From: Treponema sp.
GTDB taxonomy: Bacteria > Spirochaetota > Spirochaetia > Treponematales > Treponemataceae
Length of the DNA stretch: 64,000 bases
NCBI GenBank assembly: GCA_016286535.1
Contig: JAEESZ010000003.1
Location: forward strand, 1 to 64,000
Direction: 5' to 3'
Both the position numbers and the translations under genes were made by a program. Each line of letters opens with the position of its first letter. Position 1 is the first letter of the stretch. Shown here piece by piece: positions 17,174 through 27,061 of this stretch. The notes beneath the pieces are model-generated. The model did not search any database. It was not told the DNA's origin and saw only the letters and a list, made by a program, of their open reading frames with translations.

Positions 17174-19060
17174 ATGGAACACACTTTTGAAAACCGTACA
17201 AAATTTAAATGGAGTATTTTTGGCTGGCTTCTTTTCTGCTATGTTTCGCCAGTTCTTTTATTTGGCCCTGTTGCCATGTTTACAGAGGCTGTAGATTTTC
17301 ATGAGTATAAAACTCTTGCTTTTGATCCGCTTTTAGACATTATTGCAGTTTTTGCCTTTATTTTATTTCCAATACTTGTTTATTTTTTGATTCGAAAAAA
17401 ATGGGCCTCTTACGATGGCAGCGAAAAATCTATCCGCTCAACAAACCTCTACTTTAAAAACTGGTACAATATAAACATTGGCTTTGTCCTTGGTTTTTAT
17501 GCCCTGCTGGCGCTTGGCTGTATTCTCAGAGCCGATTCTCTGGGACTTAAGTTTCATAACTTTGACAACAACTGGGCCTCCTTTGCCTCCTGGTTTACCC
17601 TTCTGTGGAGTCTTTGCTTTGGCGTTTCCATGATTGGCTTTGTTCTGCTTCTGGTAAATGTTGATAAATCGCTTTCCTGGCTGCCACATTATAGGGAAGT
17701 TCAACTTATGTCTTTCAGTCAGAGAACAAGTATCGTAATCATTCTTGCCGTCGCTTCTCTTGTTCTTATATTTGAACACATTGTTTCCGTTCCTGCTAAC
17801 CTCGAAAAAGGAACTACATTCCTTATGGTAAAAAAAATCCTGCCTATAGGCATTACCTTTGCCCTTACAAATCTTGCAAGCACCTTCTTTACAATTCGTA
17901 ACATAAATGCAGGTATAAACGAGGTAAAAGCACATACAGAAGAACTTTCTAATAAAAACTATCAGATTCCTTCTCTAAAGGTTGAATGCCGCTGCGAAAT
18001 TGGTGAGCTTGTAAATAATATTAATATTTTCCGGGAGACTACAAAAAGTCTTTTAAGCGAAATGCTTTCATCATCTAACACTTCTACCCAGAGTGCCGGC
18101 GAACTTAAAACTAATCTGGACTCTGCCATTCATAACGTTGATGAAATTTCTATGAATATAGAAAGTGTGCGCCAGGAAATGAATAATCAGTCTGCAGGAG
18201 TAGAAGAATCGAATGCATCTGTAAATCAGATTGTAGGACATATACGCAGTTTAAATGACAGTATTGAATCTCAAGCTTCTGCCGTATCACAGTCTTCTGC
18301 CGCCGTAGACCAGATGGTTGCCAATATTAATTCGGTTACTCAGATTCTCGAAAAGAACTCTACCGCTGTAGATAAACTAGGAACTGCCTCTGAGGAAGGC
18401 CGTAGCAGAATTCAGCATGCCGTAGGAGTTGCAGAAGAAGTTCAGCAGCAAAGTTCCGGACTTTTAGAGGCAAGTAAAATCATACAGTCTATAGCAAGCC
18501 AGACAAACCTTCTTGCAATGAACGCCGCCATTGAATCTGCACATGCGGGCGAAGCAGGAAGCGGCTTTAGTGTTGTTGCCGACGAGATTCGTAAACTTGC
18601 CGAACAGTCCAGTGCTCAGGGTAAAAATATTGATGCAAGCCTGAAATCTCTTTCCGACCTGATTGCCCAGATTTCTGAAAGTATTCTTCAGGTAAAACAA
18701 CAGTTTGAAGAAATTTATGAACTTACCCAGACTGTAAGAACACAGGAAAATGTTGTAAAAAATGCCATGACAGAACAGAACGAAGGTAACAAACAGGTTC
18801 TTGAAGCCATGAAAAGTATTAATGATACTACTGTACTTGTAAAATCTAATTCTTCCGAAATGCTTACAGGAGCCGATCAGGTTGTAAAAGAAATGAATGT
18901 ACTTTCTGAAGTTACAAGAAAAATTACAGACTCTATGGGAATAATGACTAAAAATGTCGAAAGCATTTCCTCTTCTGTAAGACAGGTTACTGACAGTTCT
19001 GAAGAAAATCTTTTGAATACAAAAGCGCTTTCAGAAAAATTGTCTGACTTTGACCTTTAA
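17174..19060 (+). CDS. Methyl-accepting chemotaxis protein with six-TM sensor
   Basis: A chemoreceptor that feeds the CheA kinase. Instead of a periplasmic ligand domain, the first 245 residues hold about six hydrophobic segments (near 14-35, 55-77, 100-118, 137-160, 185-206 and 220-243). A short HAMP-like linker (about 250-290) and a full cytoplasmic signalling domain follow, with the hairpin tip [20 protein letters not shown] near residues 440-460. It probably senses membrane-borne or intracellular cues. A GGAGG ribosome site lies 9 bases before the ATG. It is a paralogue of the receptor at 22940-24796. No terminal CheR-tether pentapeptide is seen. Confidence 0.93.
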   Translation: MEHTFENRTKFKWSIFGWLLFCYVSPVLLFGPVAMFTEAVDFHEYKTLAFDPLLDIIAVFAFILFPILVYFLIRKKWASYDGSEKSIRSTNLYFKNWYNINIGFVLGFYALLALGCILRADSLGLKFHNFDNNWASFASWFTLLWSLCFGVSMIGFVLLLVNVDKSLSWLPHYREVQLMSFSQRTSIVIILAVASLVLIFEHIVSVPANLEKGTTFLMVKKILPIGITFALTNLASTFFTIRNINAGINEVKAHTEELSNKNYQIPSLKVECRCEIGELVNNINIFRETTKSLLSEMLSSSNTSTQSAGELKTNLDSAIHNVDEISMNIESVRQEMNNQSAGVEESNASVNQIVGHIRSLNDSIESQASAVSQSSAAVDQMVANINSVTQILEKNSTAVDKLGTASEEGRSRIQHAVGVAEEVQQQSSGLLEASKIIQSIASQTNLLAMNAAIESAHAGEAGSGFSVVADEIRKLAEQSSAQGKNIDASLKSLSDLIAQISESILQVKQQFEEIYELTQTVRTQENVVKNAMTEQNEGNKQVLEAMKSINDTTVLVKSNSSEMLTGADQVVKEMNVLSEVTRKITDSMGIMTKNVESISSSVRQVTDSSEENLLNTKALSEKLSDFDL

Positions 19061-19097
19061 CACAGCCCCGCTATAGATGTAAGATAGCCGTAATTTA

Positions 19098-19178
19098 CAT
19101 AATCCCTCTAAAATGATAGTATAACTTCCAGTTAGAATGTGCGCCTATTAGTGTTTGGCGTCATAGTGAGGGATTATG
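19098..19178 (+). promoter_or_regulatory. 11-bp inverted repeat covering ribosome site and start codon
   Basis: CATAATCCCTC at 19098-19108 is the perfect reverse complement of GAGGGATTATG at 19168-19178. The right arm contains the Shine-Dalgarno (GAGGGA) and the ATG of the phosphatase gene, so in a transcript carrying both arms the initiation site would be buried in an 11-bp helix. A small CGCC/GGCG hairpin (19142-19160) lies inside the loop. The left arm also overlaps a possible promoter (TTTACA 19094-19099, 17 bases, TAGTAT 19117-19122). If that is the start, the repeat would be a DNA operator rather than an RNA fold. Confidence 0.55.
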
Positions 19179-21230
19179 AAACACTTTTCAAAACTTTTCT
19201 TTCTTACTGTGCTTTTCTTTACCTTTATTTATACCGGCTGCAATCATGGACAAGAAGATCAGATTGTAGACCTTTCTGTCGGATGGGATTACTCGCTGCA
19301 GAATCCTTTTGAAGAAAAAGCAGAGTTCCATAAACTCTATGGTTCAGAATTAGATAATCTTCAGAATAAGGTGCCTGGAAAAAAAGGCAGCATCTGGCTT
19401 AGAAGAACTTTTGTTGTACCTGATGGTCTTCGCGACAAAGACATTTCCTGCTATCTTGGAAGAATTACCATAGCAGACCGAACTTACCTGAACGGCACTT
19501 TAATTGGCCACGAAGGATTTTTTCCACCTTACGAATTCACAGCCTGGAACACAGCCCGCTTTTACGAAATACCGGAATCAATTATTGACCAGTATGGCTT
19601 AAACGAGCTTCTGGTAGAAATCTACGTTGACGGCGAAGGCTCAATTGTTTCGCGTCCATACATCGGACTTCATGAGCTGGCAAAAAAATCTGCTCAGGCA
19701 GAACGCTTCTGGAACAGCCAGATTAACGCCTTTTTTGCCTTCTTTATGCTCATTATTGCAATTTACCACTTTATGGTATGGCTTAAAAATAAAAAGCAGA
19801 AGGAAGCCCTTTATTTTACAATCATCAACATTATTACAATCATCTACATGGTTGTTCTTTACCTGCCGGAGATTCCGGGCATGCCTGTAAGGGGAACCTC
19901 CTTCCTCTGGTTCCAGAAAATCTTTTCAAGTGCAATGCCATTTATTCTTCCTTACATGATTACAAGCTTTGTAAACGAATACCTGCACCACAAAGACCAT
20001 AAAATCATCAGTTATTTAAGAACTATCTTTCTTGTAGCGCCTTTAGTTTTAATTCTCTTTACTCCAAATTATGTAATTTTAAGAAGTATGAGAACTTATG
20101 TTCAGTGGCTGCTCTTACCACCAATGGCTTACGTTATTGTTCTTTTGATTATTTACTGCGTAAAAAAAGAAAAGGATGTTATTCCTTTACTTCTTGGATT
20201 TTCACCATTCCTTATTACTGCAGTTATGGACCTTGTTATTCACGACTGGATGCAGACTTACACCCTTCCATACTTCACCTCTTACGGCTGGCAGCTTGTA
20301 ATTCTTTCTTTGCTTTTTGTTCTGGCAAGCCGTTTTTCAAGTGCAAAATCTCAGGCCGAATACTTAACCCAGCACCTTACAGACGAAGTTGAAGGAAAAA
20401 CAAAAGCATTAACAGAATCCAACAAAAAGCTTACAAGCGCAAATGAAGAACTCGAAAAGGCTAAAAACAAATCTGAAGAAGAACTTCGCCTTGCAAAGCA
20501 CATTCAGCAGACCTTCTTCCCCCGCCTTTCTCCTATGGTTGATGACTGGGACCTTGCCTTTAAGTTTATGCCTGCCCTTGGAGTTTCAAGAGACCTTTAT
20601 GATTTCTTCTCTGAAGGAAGAAAACTCACCGGTCTTTCTTTATTCGAAGTTTCTGACAAGGGAATTGGTGCTGGTCTTGTTACCATGCTTGCAAAAAATG
20701 CAATCAGCAGAAAATTCACTGCCGATATGAATATAAAACTTGGCTCTGTTATGCAGAACATTAACGAAACCATCACCGAAGAAAAAGGTGACGTTAAGAG
20801 TTATCTTACCGGTATTCTTGTAAGACTGGATGATTCTAATGTTCAGTTAATTAATGCCGGAAATCCTGTAGTTTTCTATAAAAACGCAAGAACTGGAAAA
20901 TGTATTCCAATTAAAGTAAAGGGACAGGAATCCGGAAACCTTGGTCAGCTTGGTATGATTGGTATTAAAGACTTAAAGGTTAATTTTACTTCAATCAACT
21001 TTGCAATGAATCCGGGAGATGCTCTGATTCTTTACTGTAAGGGACTTGAAACCGCAAAGAATGAAGAAAATAAAGAATTCGGAACAAGCGGAATATGCGA
21101 AGCCTTCCAGAAATCAGGTGACGGAACAGCCCAGCAAAAGCTCGACAACTTTATGGCAAACTTTAATTCCTTTACAAAGAACAAAGCACAGGAAGATGAT
21201 ATAACCTTTATCATCCTGCAGAAAAAATAA
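19176..21230 (+). CDS. Lipoprotein 7TM receptor with SpoIIE-type PP2C phosphatase
   Basis: A 684-residue signalling protein. Order: signal with lipobox YTGC (Cys22); an extracytoplasmic beta-sandwich resembling the sugar-binding domain of GH2 enzymes (about 60-165, with WLRRTF and YLNGTLIGHEGF); seven hydrophobic segments (about 185-395), as in 7TMR-DISM receptors; a coiled coil (395-435); and a SpoIIE phosphatase domain to the end (AKHIQQTFFPR, INAGNP, EDDITFIIL). It probably dephosphorylates a phospho-Ser anti-sigma antagonist in response to an external ligand. The usual GDVSGKG metal motif reads FEVSDKG, replacing the metal Asp with Glu. The start site is occluded by the inverted repeat at 19098-19178. 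Confidence 0.85.
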   Translation: MKHFSKLFFLTVLFFTFIYTGCNHGQEDQIVDLSVGWDYSLQNPFEEKAEFHKLYGSELDNLQNKVPGKKGSIWLRRTFVVPDGLRDKDISCYLGRITIADRTYLNGTLIGHEGFFPPYEFTAWNTARFYEIPESIIDQYGLNELLVEIYVDGEGSIVSRPYIGLHELAKKSAQAERFWNSQINAFFAFFMLIIAIYHFMVWLKNKKQKEALYFTIINIITIIYMVVLYLPEIPGMPVRGTSFLWFQKIFSSAMPFILPYMITSFVNEYLHHKDHKIISYLRTIFLVAPLVLILFTPNYVILRSMRTYVQWLLLPPMAYVIVLLIIYCVKKEKDVIPLLLGFSPFLITAVMDLVIHDWMQTYTLPYFTSYGWQLVILSLLFVLASRFSSAKSQAEYLTQHLTDEVEGKTKALTESNKKLTSANEELEKAKNKSEEELRLAKHIQQTFFPRLSPMVDDWDLAFKFMPALGVSRDLYDFFSEGRKLTGLSLFEVSDKGIGAGLVTMLAKNAISRKFTADMNIKLGSVMQNINETITEEKGDVKSYLTGILVRLDDSNVQLINAGNPVVFYKNARTGKCIPIKVKGQESGNLGQLGMIGIKDLKVNFTSINFAMNPGDALILYCKGLETAKNEENKEFGTSGICEAFQKSGDGTAQQKLDNFMANFNSFTKNKAQEDDITFIILQKK

Positions 21231-21250
21231 AAAACACACAAAATATAAAA

Positions 21251-21311
21251 AAAAAGGCTCCGGCAGGAGAAGCGCTTAAACACTTCATAAACCTGCTGGA
21301 GCCCTTTTTTT
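21251..21311. terminator. Bidirectional Rho-independent terminator
   Basis: GGCTCCGGCAGG (21256-21267) pairs with CCTGCTGGAGCC (21292-21303) with a single G-U. Runs of A on the left and T on the right allow it to end transcripts from both sides: the phosphatase gene (+) and the small secreted protein gene (-), which converge here. Confidence 0.88.
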
Positions 21312-21329
21312 GCCCGAGTCAGAGTCTTT

Positions 21330-21791
21330 TTATTTTGCGTCCGGATGAGACTCTTTCATAAATCCGTTTTTAATTACTGTAAATACCTTGCTTTCTTCGT
21401 TTACAAAACCAGAAAGAACGAGTTTACTTCCATTTTTTACCTTAATGTCTCTCATAGAAATCTGATTTTTCTGGCCTTCAAAAGCTGCAACAGTAAGAAT
21501 GTAGGTTCCTTCTTTTGTATCAAAAGTTACGAAACCTTTCTTTGTAACGTTTACTTTTCCAGTCAAAGTTTTAACGTTCTTTTTAAGAAAGTCTTTTGCT
21601 CTTTCTTCTTTTTCGTCTTTTTTATCTTTGTCTGAAAGTTTTACCATTTCTTTTTTTGCAGACTCTGATTTTTCTACACTGACATCAAGTTTCTTAAGAG
21701 TCTTGTTACTAACTTTAGGAGAGGCAAATAAGCCTGCTGAAGCTGAAGAAATAATTGCGATTGCTACAAAAGTTTTAATAGTTCTATTCAT
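21330..21791 (-). CDS. Small secreted protein, possible OB-fold
   Basis: A 153-residue exported protein I do not recognise. A Sec signal peptide occupies residues 1-23 (MNRTIKTFVAIAIISSASAG, cleavage near LFA-SP). It is followed by a Lys/Glu-rich charged stretch (about 35-75) and a C-terminal beta-rich region (TGKVNVTKKGFVTFDT ... LVLSGFVNE) that looks like a small barrel of the OB or periplasmic-stress type; that fold is a guess. A GGAGG ribosome site lies in an untranslated leader with a GGGA/TCCC hairpin. It lies 102 bases after wecA on the same strand and is followed by the bidirectional terminator. Confidence 0.7.
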   Translation of the reverse strand: MNRTIKTFVAIAIISSASAGLFASPKVSNKTLKKLDVSVEKSESAKKEMVKLSDKDKKDEKEERAKDFLKKNVKTLTGKVNVTKKGFVTFDTKEGTYILTVAAFEGQKNQISMRDIKVKNGSKLVLSGFVNEESKVFTVIKNGFMKESHPDAK

Positions 21792-21893
21792 AATATACCT
21801 CCTGGGATTTCTGCGTCCCGTTTACAATACCTAATATATACGAATTAGAACCATTAATCTTAAAAAGAACTTAAGAGAAAATTAAGAAGTTTC

Positions 21894-22925
21894 TTATTTT
21901 TTCTGCATTTTTATAACAGCACGGTTTGAATAATGAACAATTGCAAAGAAAGAAACTACAAAAATAAAGGTTACAAGAAGAAGCAGAACCGAAGAGGTTT
22001 CAATTACCAGTACAGATGCCAATACAGAAATAGCAATTAAGAGCTGCATGATTGTAATTGTAAAAAGGGCAGCATTCTTAGAAAAACCTATATTTAAGAG
22101 TTTATGATGTAAATGTGCGCTATCAGGAGACATTACAGGTCTGTGTTCACGTAATCTGCGCCAGATAGAAGCTACAACATCCAGAATTGGAATGCTTGAT
22201 AAAAGCAGCATGATGAGGAACTTGTTGCTTTCGAAGGTACGGTTTACTTCAAATAAAGGCAGGGTTGCAATTAAAAAACCTAAAGACTGGCTTCCGCCAT
22301 CACCCATAAAGATTTTTGCAGGCGGCCAGTTAAAGCAGAGGAAGCCTAAAACTGATGCTGCCAGTATAAAGCAGAAAGAGTCCTGACTCGATCTTGTTAC
22401 AAAGCATAAAACACCGTGGCTTATTAAAGTAATAAAAGCAAGATTTCCGCAAAGGCCATCCAGGCCGTCTATAAGATTGTAAGCGTTTACTACAAAAACA
22501 ATCCAGCAGATACTAAAAACGATACTCAAAGGAAGAGGTAAAATCCAGCCGAAGAGATTTGTAATTCTAAAACCTGACAGAACAACAATGATTGAAGCAA
22601 CAATCTGAACAATCAGTTTAAGAACAGCCGGAATATTATAGACATCATCTATTACACCAAATATAAAAATTAAAAAACTGGCTAAGAGAAGAGGGATGGA
22701 ATAAGAAAGATTAAAATCCTTTGAATAAATACTGAATACAATTGAAACGATTGTAAAAGAAAGAAATATTCCTATTCCACCTAAACGGGAAATGTTTCCC
22801 GTGTGAATTTTTCGCTCGTCATGGTAATCATATACTCCCTTTAACTGGCAGATTTTAATTATAACTGGCATTGAAATTAAAGAGAGTATTAATGAAACCG
22901 CAGAAAAGATTGCTATATCTAACAT
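21894..22925 (-). CDS. wecA: WecA/TagO-type polyprenyl-phosphate sugar-1-phosphate transferase
   Basis: Transfers GlcNAc-1-phosphate (or a related sugar phosphate) from a UDP-sugar to undecaprenyl phosphate, the first step of lipid-linked polysaccharide synthesis at the inner membrane. It has about ten hydrophobic segments over 343 residues; VNAYNLIDGLDGL (about 146-158), KIFMGDGGSQSLGF (about 207-220) and HLHHKLLNIG (about 273-282) are the MraY/WecA catalytic motifs. The HLHH motif places it with WecA rather than MraY. It follows the chemoreceptor by 14 bases with ribosome site AAAGG, last in the rfb-wzz run. It should prime the glycan made at 1-17 kb. Confidence 0.9.
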   Translation of the reverse strand: MLDIAIFSAVSLILSLISMPVIIKICQLKGVYDYHDERKIHTGNISRLGGIGIFLSFTIVSIVFSIYSKDFNLSYSIPLLLASFLIFIFGVIDDVYNIPAVLKLIVQIVASIIVVLSGFRITNLFGWILPLPLSIVFSICWIVFVVNAYNLIDGLDGLCGNLAFITLISHGVLCFVTRSSQDSFCFILAASVLGFLCFNWPPAKIFMGDGGSQSLGFLIATLPLFEVNRTFESNKFLIMLLLSSIPILDVVASIWRRLREHRPVMSPDSAHLHHKLLNIGFSKNAALFTITIMQLLIAISVLASVLVIETSSVLLLLVTFIFVVSFFAIVHYSNRAVIKMQKK

Positions 22926-22939
22926 ATTTTACCTTTTTT

Positions 22940-24796
22940 TTAACGAACTTTAAACAATTTAACCTCTTCTGTCAATGATGAAATATTATCAAGGTTTTCT
23001 GTACTTGAAGCCTGAGAAACTTCAATGGCTTTTGTAATCTGGGTAGAACCTGCAGCCATTTCATTCATAGCAGAGTTAATTTCGCTTGTAACATCTGCAA
23101 GAATATGCATTTCTTCTCCAATCTGTTTTCCACCTTCAAGAAGTACCTGGGTATTTTCTTTTACAGTGTCAGTAGAAGTTTTAATATCAGAAATAGCCTC
23201 TAAAACCTGTGTAGAACCGGCATTCTGTTCTTCCATTGCATTTTTAATTACAGATTCCTGCTCTTTTACCTTGTTTGTAAGATTAAAGATTACTTCAAAC
23301 TGGTTCTGGACAGTTTTTGTATTTACTGCAACACTTTCAATAATATTCTGTAAATCGCCAAGCTGAGTTCCGATTGTTTTACCCTGGGCATTTGACTGTT
23401 CTGCGAGCTTACGGATTTCGTCGGCAACTACAGAGAAGCCCTTTCCTGCTTCGCCTGCATGAGCCGCTTCAATTGCGGCATTCATAGCAAGAAGGTTTGT
23501 CTGGCTGGCAATAGACTGAACAATAGAAGAAGCTTCCATAAGGCCTGCTGATTTTTCTAGAACTGTTGTTGCAAGTTCTACAGCACCATTAATATTTTCG
23601 CGGCCTTTTTCAGACTGAATACCTAATTCTTCAACAGTTCTTGAGTTATTTTCAAGAATCTGGGTAACAGAACGGATGTTTGCAACCATTTCTTCTACTG
23701 CACTTGAAGAATTAGAAACTCCGCTTGCCTGTAAATCAACACTGGAATTTAATTCATTAATACGCGAAATCATATTTGTGATTGTAGAATCACTTTCTTC
23801 TACACCTGCAGCCTGATTTTCAACTCTGTCTTTTACACTCTGAATGTTAGCCATAATTTCTTCTACAGCGCTTGAAGTTTCTGTCATGTTTGCAGAGAAA
23901 TCGTTTGCAGTCTGATTAGAAATATCAACAGATTTTTCAATGTCCATCAAAAGATTTTTTGTTACCTGGTGGAATTCATTCAAATCATTAATTAATAAAC
24001 CATATTCATCTCTACTTTCAATTTCAAGATTTTCTCCGGTATAATCTTTAGAGGCAACCTTTTTTGTAAATTCTGTAATCATTCTTAAACGATGGCTTGA
24101 ACCTCTGATCTGTAAAAAGTTTGAAAGAATAATACAGAAAACACCCATAAGACCAGATGGAAGTATATAACCTAAAAGAAGGTCTGTTACAGGCATATTT
24201 CTGATTGATGCTGTTACTGCAGGTGAAACAGTAACTAAAAGTGAACCAATTGCACCAAAGCCTGCTACAAGAACAGAACGTACAATAAGTGACATAGATT
24301 TAAACTCTTCTCTAAAAGGAACCATATAAATTGATTTCTCAAAATTCTGTAAAAACAAAATGTAGAATAAAAGAGAAATTAAAAATACATTACCAACACA
24401 ACCTAAAAACAAAGGAAGAATATCTACATAATAACCCTGAACCTTTAAAGTAAATGATACAAGAGCCGGAGTAATAAAACCATTTAAAACAGCTACAATC
24501 ATAGTTATACTTGTAAATCTCTTTGCCCTTAAGTTTGTCTTTGTTACAGACTCCGGATTACCAGGTTCAAATTCCTTTATTTTTTTTGTTTGAGTAAACC
24601 ACCAGGTAAAAATAAAAGCTGTAATAGCAAGAAGTCCTATAGTTCCCAGTGGATTGCTAAAAGACATAAAGGTATCGTAAAGATTAAAAACGTGCATGTG
24701 GCTGAAATTTATCCAGCCAATTATGATTGGTCCATAGAACATGCCCAAATAATATACAAAAACTCTCTTACTTAATTTTATACTGGTATCTCCCAT
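22940..24796 (-). CDS. Methyl-accepting chemotaxis protein with six-TM sensor
   Basis: A 618-residue chemoreceptor with six hydrophobic segments in the first 240 residues (near 12-32, 46-64, 91-112, 125-150, 168-192 and 202-225) and no periplasmic domain, followed by a HAMP-like linker and a full signalling hairpin with [20 protein letters not shown] at the tip. It is a paralogue of 17174-19060. Ribosome site GGGGGAAG. Unusually it lies inside the polysaccharide operon, 75 bases after wzz and 14 bases before wecA, so its expression should rise and fall with glycan synthesis. Confidence 0.93.
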   Translation of the reverse strand: MGDTSIKLSKRVFVYYLGMFYGPIIIGWINFSHMHVFNLYDTFMSFSNPLGTIGLLAITAFIFTWWFTQTKKIKEFEPGNPESVTKTNLRAKRFTSITMIVAVLNGFITPALVSFTLKVQGYYVDILPLFLGCVGNVFLISLLFYILFLQNFEKSIYMVPFREEFKSMSLIVRSVLVAGFGAIGSLLVTVSPAVTASIRNMPVTDLLLGYILPSGLMGVFCIILSNFLQIRGSSHRLRMITEFTKKVASKDYTGENLEIESRDEYGLLINDLNEFHQVTKNLLMDIEKSVDISNQTANDFSANMTETSSAVEEIMANIQSVKDRVENQAAGVEESDSTITNMISRINELNSSVDLQASGVSNSSSAVEEMVANIRSVTQILENNSRTVEELGIQSEKGRENINGAVELATTVLEKSAGLMEASSIVQSIASQTNLLAMNAAIEAAHAGEAGKGFSVVADEIRKLAEQSNAQGKTIGTQLGDLQNIIESVAVNTKTVQNQFEVIFNLTNKVKEQESVIKNAMEEQNAGSTQVLEAISDIKTSTDTVKENTQVLLEGGKQIGEEMHILADVTSEINSAMNEMAAGSTQITKAIEVSQASSTENLDNISSLTEEVKLFKVR

Positions 24797-24844
24797 ACTT
24801 CCCCCATCAAACTAAAATAAAATTAAATTCTCACCAATTTTTTT

Positions 24845-24874
24845 TAATTAGTTGTTTTTAATTAGTTGTTTTTA
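24845..24874. repeat. 14-bp tandem repeat at the 3' end of wzz
   Basis: A 14-base unit (TAATTAGTTGTTTT) occurs twice in tandem at 24845-24858 and 24859-24872, with a partial third copy running into the wzz stop codon. On the minus strand each unit supplies another in-frame or near-frame TAA, so the gene end is duplicated harmlessly. It looks like slippage; no function is apparent. Confidence 0.7.
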
Positions 24875-25870
24875 ATTCTTGAATTTAGACATGGATAAAG
24901 GATCCTGTCTGATATTATGAATTGCATTTAATAAGAATGCTAAAAACACTGACAAAAAACCGGAAGCAAGAGTAATTATGATACACAGTTTTCCACGGCT
25001 TGGTTTTGCCTTCCTGTCAGGAATTTCGGCATACTCAAGTATCTGAAAAACAGGTTTTTCGCTAGCCATAGAGACTTTTAAAGATTCGTACTGAACCTTT
25101 AACTGTTTATATACTTCCTTTTGAACTTCAAGCTCTGTTTTTACAAGAGTTGCCTCTGTAACAACATTTGGAGCTGCAAAAGGATTCATAACATTTGAAA
25201 CGGAAGATTCAATTTCTTCCAGCTGTTTCTGCAAGGTAATAATCTGGTCATATGCATAATTAATGTTTTCTTCCAGATTTGTTTTTTCAAGCTGATTTTT
25301 ATCTACACCAAGTTCTTTAAAACGTTTTTCAAGAAGTTCTACTACATAATTTACAACTTCCTGGCCCAGTTTTGGATCTATGTCCAGAAAACTGATTGTA
25401 AAAATACAGGAATCTGTATCGTAATTGCAGGAAAGTTTTTCTTTAAGCATTTTTCGGCTGTTAAAAAGCGGTGATTTTGTTATTTCCCAGGCTTCTATAA
25501 AATTAAACTTATTGATTACTGCGTCCTGAATTGTGTTTGAATTTACAAGATAGGTGGCCAGGGCACTGTTTGAAACTCCGCTTCCAGAACCAAGGCTTAT
25601 GCCGGCAAGAGAGGCAACACTGGAAAGGGAACTCAGGGCAGAAGAGCCTGATGAGGAATCATCATTTATGAGCATCTGAGCCTGAGGCGCATACTGGTTT
25701 GGCAGGAAAGATTTTTCCGGAGGCAGAATGATAGAGATAATTGATATAATTACAGAAAGAAGGGCACCTGCAATAGTTACACCTATAATAAGTTTTTTAT
25801 ACTTAAGCATAACTGCAAGTAAATCAAGTAGAGAGATTTCTTCTTCCTGTTTTTTTACTTCTTCACTCAT
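24872..25870 (-). CDS. wzz: Wzz-type polysaccharide chain-length determinant
   Basis: A 332-residue polysaccharide co-polymerase: first membrane segment about 31-53 (after EEISLLDLLAVMLKYKK), a large periplasmic helical domain with coiled coil (about 200-290), and a second membrane segment near 295-317 preceded by the Pro-rich AEIPDRKAKPSRGK. This is the classic Wzz layout without the BY-kinase domain. It sets polymer length in Wzy-dependent assembly, which makes the absence of a Wzy gene in the window notable. It lies 33 bases after rfbB; ribosome site AGGAAG. Confidence 0.88.
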   Translation of the reverse strand: MSEEVKKQEEEISLLDLLAVMLKYKKLIIGVTIAGALLSVIISIISIILPPEKSFLPNQYAPQAQMLINDDSSSGSSALSSLSSVASLAGISLGSGSGVSNSALATYLVNSNTIQDAVINKFNFIEAWEITKSPLFNSRKMLKEKLSCNYDTDSCIFTISFLDIDPKLGQEVVNYVVELLEKRFKELGVDKNQLEKTNLEENINYAYDQIITLQKQLEEIESSVSNVMNPFAAPNVVTEATLVKTELEVQKEVYKQLKVQYESLKVSMASEKPVFQILEYAEIPDRKAKPSRGKLCIIITLASGFLSVFLAFLLNAIHNIRQDPLSMSKFKN

Positions 25871-25903
25871 AAATACTTCCTGAAATCTATAATCAACATT
25901 TTA

Positions 25904-27055
25904 TTATCGGCCAAACTGGGTGTAATTTTTAGTAATCCAGTCCTTATAAGAGCCGTTTTTTATATTTTCTATCCACTGAGCATGCTGTAAATACCACTTA
26001 ATGGTGTTTGTAAGGCCTTCTTCAAAGGACATTTTTCTTTGCCAGCCAAGTTCTTTTTTTGCCTTAGTGCAGTCAATGGCATAGCGGCGGTCATGACCCG
26101 GACGGTCTTTTACATAAGTTATAGTTTTTCGGACTTCTTCAGCATCCTTTCCGATTTCTTTAGAAGTAAGGTCTATAACTGTATTTAAAAGTTTAATATT
26201 TTCCCATTCATTTTCGCCGCCAAGATTCCACTTGCTGCCGGCTTCGGCTTCTTTTACAATCTGCCACACACCGCGGTTATGGTCTTCTACATAAATCCAG
26301 TCGCGGATATTTTTTCCATCGCCATAAACAGGAAGATTTTTACCTTCCTTGATGTTGCAAATCATAAGTGGCAGAAGTTTTTCAGGGAACTGATATGGTC
26401 CGTAATTGTTGGTACAGTTTGAAAGGGTAACCGGAAGGCCGTAGGTGTGAAAATATGCCATTACAAGGTGGTCTGAGCTTGCCTTACTTGAAGAATAAGG
26501 AGAGCGGGGGTCGTAAGGGGTATCTTCACGGAAGTAACCGGTCTCGCCTAAAGAACCATAAACTTCGTCTGTAGAAATATGATGGAATAAAACATCATCT
26601 CGCATAGAACCATCTGCTTTTTTCCAGAAGTTACGGGCAGAATCCAGAAGGGTGAAAGTTCCCATAACATTGGTTTTTATAAAGGCTTCAGGTCCTAAAA
26701 TAGAACGGTCAACGTGACTTTCTGCAGCAAAATGAATAATTGTATCTATATCATATTCTTTAAGGATTCTTTCTATTTGAGCTCTGTCGCAAATATCAAC
26801 CTTTTCAAAAAAGTAACGGCGCTGTTTTTCGTCTGCTCCGCTTCCAAAACGCTGGTCTACCTGGCTAAGGTTTTCAAGATTACCTGCATAGGTAAGGCAG
26901 TCAACATTTACTACTTTTCCTGTAAAGCCACTGTCCATAAAAGCGGCCTGACCGCTTGCACTTGTACCAAAAAGATAATTAATAAAATTTGAACCAATAA
27001 AACCGGCTCCGCCAGTTACCATTATATTTTTTAAGCTGCGCAATTTATACTCCAT
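25904..27055 (-). CDS. rfbB: dTDP-glucose 4,6-dehydratase
   Basis: Second enzyme of dTDP-6-deoxyhexose synthesis: removes water from dTDP-glucose using NAD+. VTGGAGFIGSNFI (about 13-25) is the NAD loop, HFAAESHVDRS (about 107-117) and YSSSKASSDHL (YxxxK near 187) are family hallmarks. At 383 residues it is slightly longer than usual because of an insert after residue 30. The ATG at 27055 has no good ribosome site; a TTG four codons later sits six bases after GGAG and may be the true start. It lies between rfbC and wzz in a tight operon. Confidence 0.93.
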   Translation of the reverse strand: MEYKLRSLKNIMVTGGAGFIGSNFINYLFGTSASGQAAFMDSGFTGKVVNVDCLTYAGNLENLSQVDQRFGSGADEKQRRYFFEKVDICDRAQIERILKEYDIDTIIHFAAESHVDRSILGPEAFIKTNVMGTFTLLDSARNFWKKADGSMRDDVLFHHISTDEVYGSLGETGYFREDTPYDPRSPYSSSKASSDHLVMAYFHTYGLPVTLSNCTNNYGPYQFPEKLLPLMICNIKEGKNLPVYGDGKNIRDWIYVEDHNRGVWQIVKEAEAGSKWNLGGENEWENIKLLNTVIDLTSKEIGKDAEEVRKTITYVKDRPGHDRRYAIDCTKAKKELGWQRKMSFEEGLTNTIKWYLQHAQWIENIKNGSYKDWITKNYTQFGR

Positions 27056-27061
27056 TAAAAA

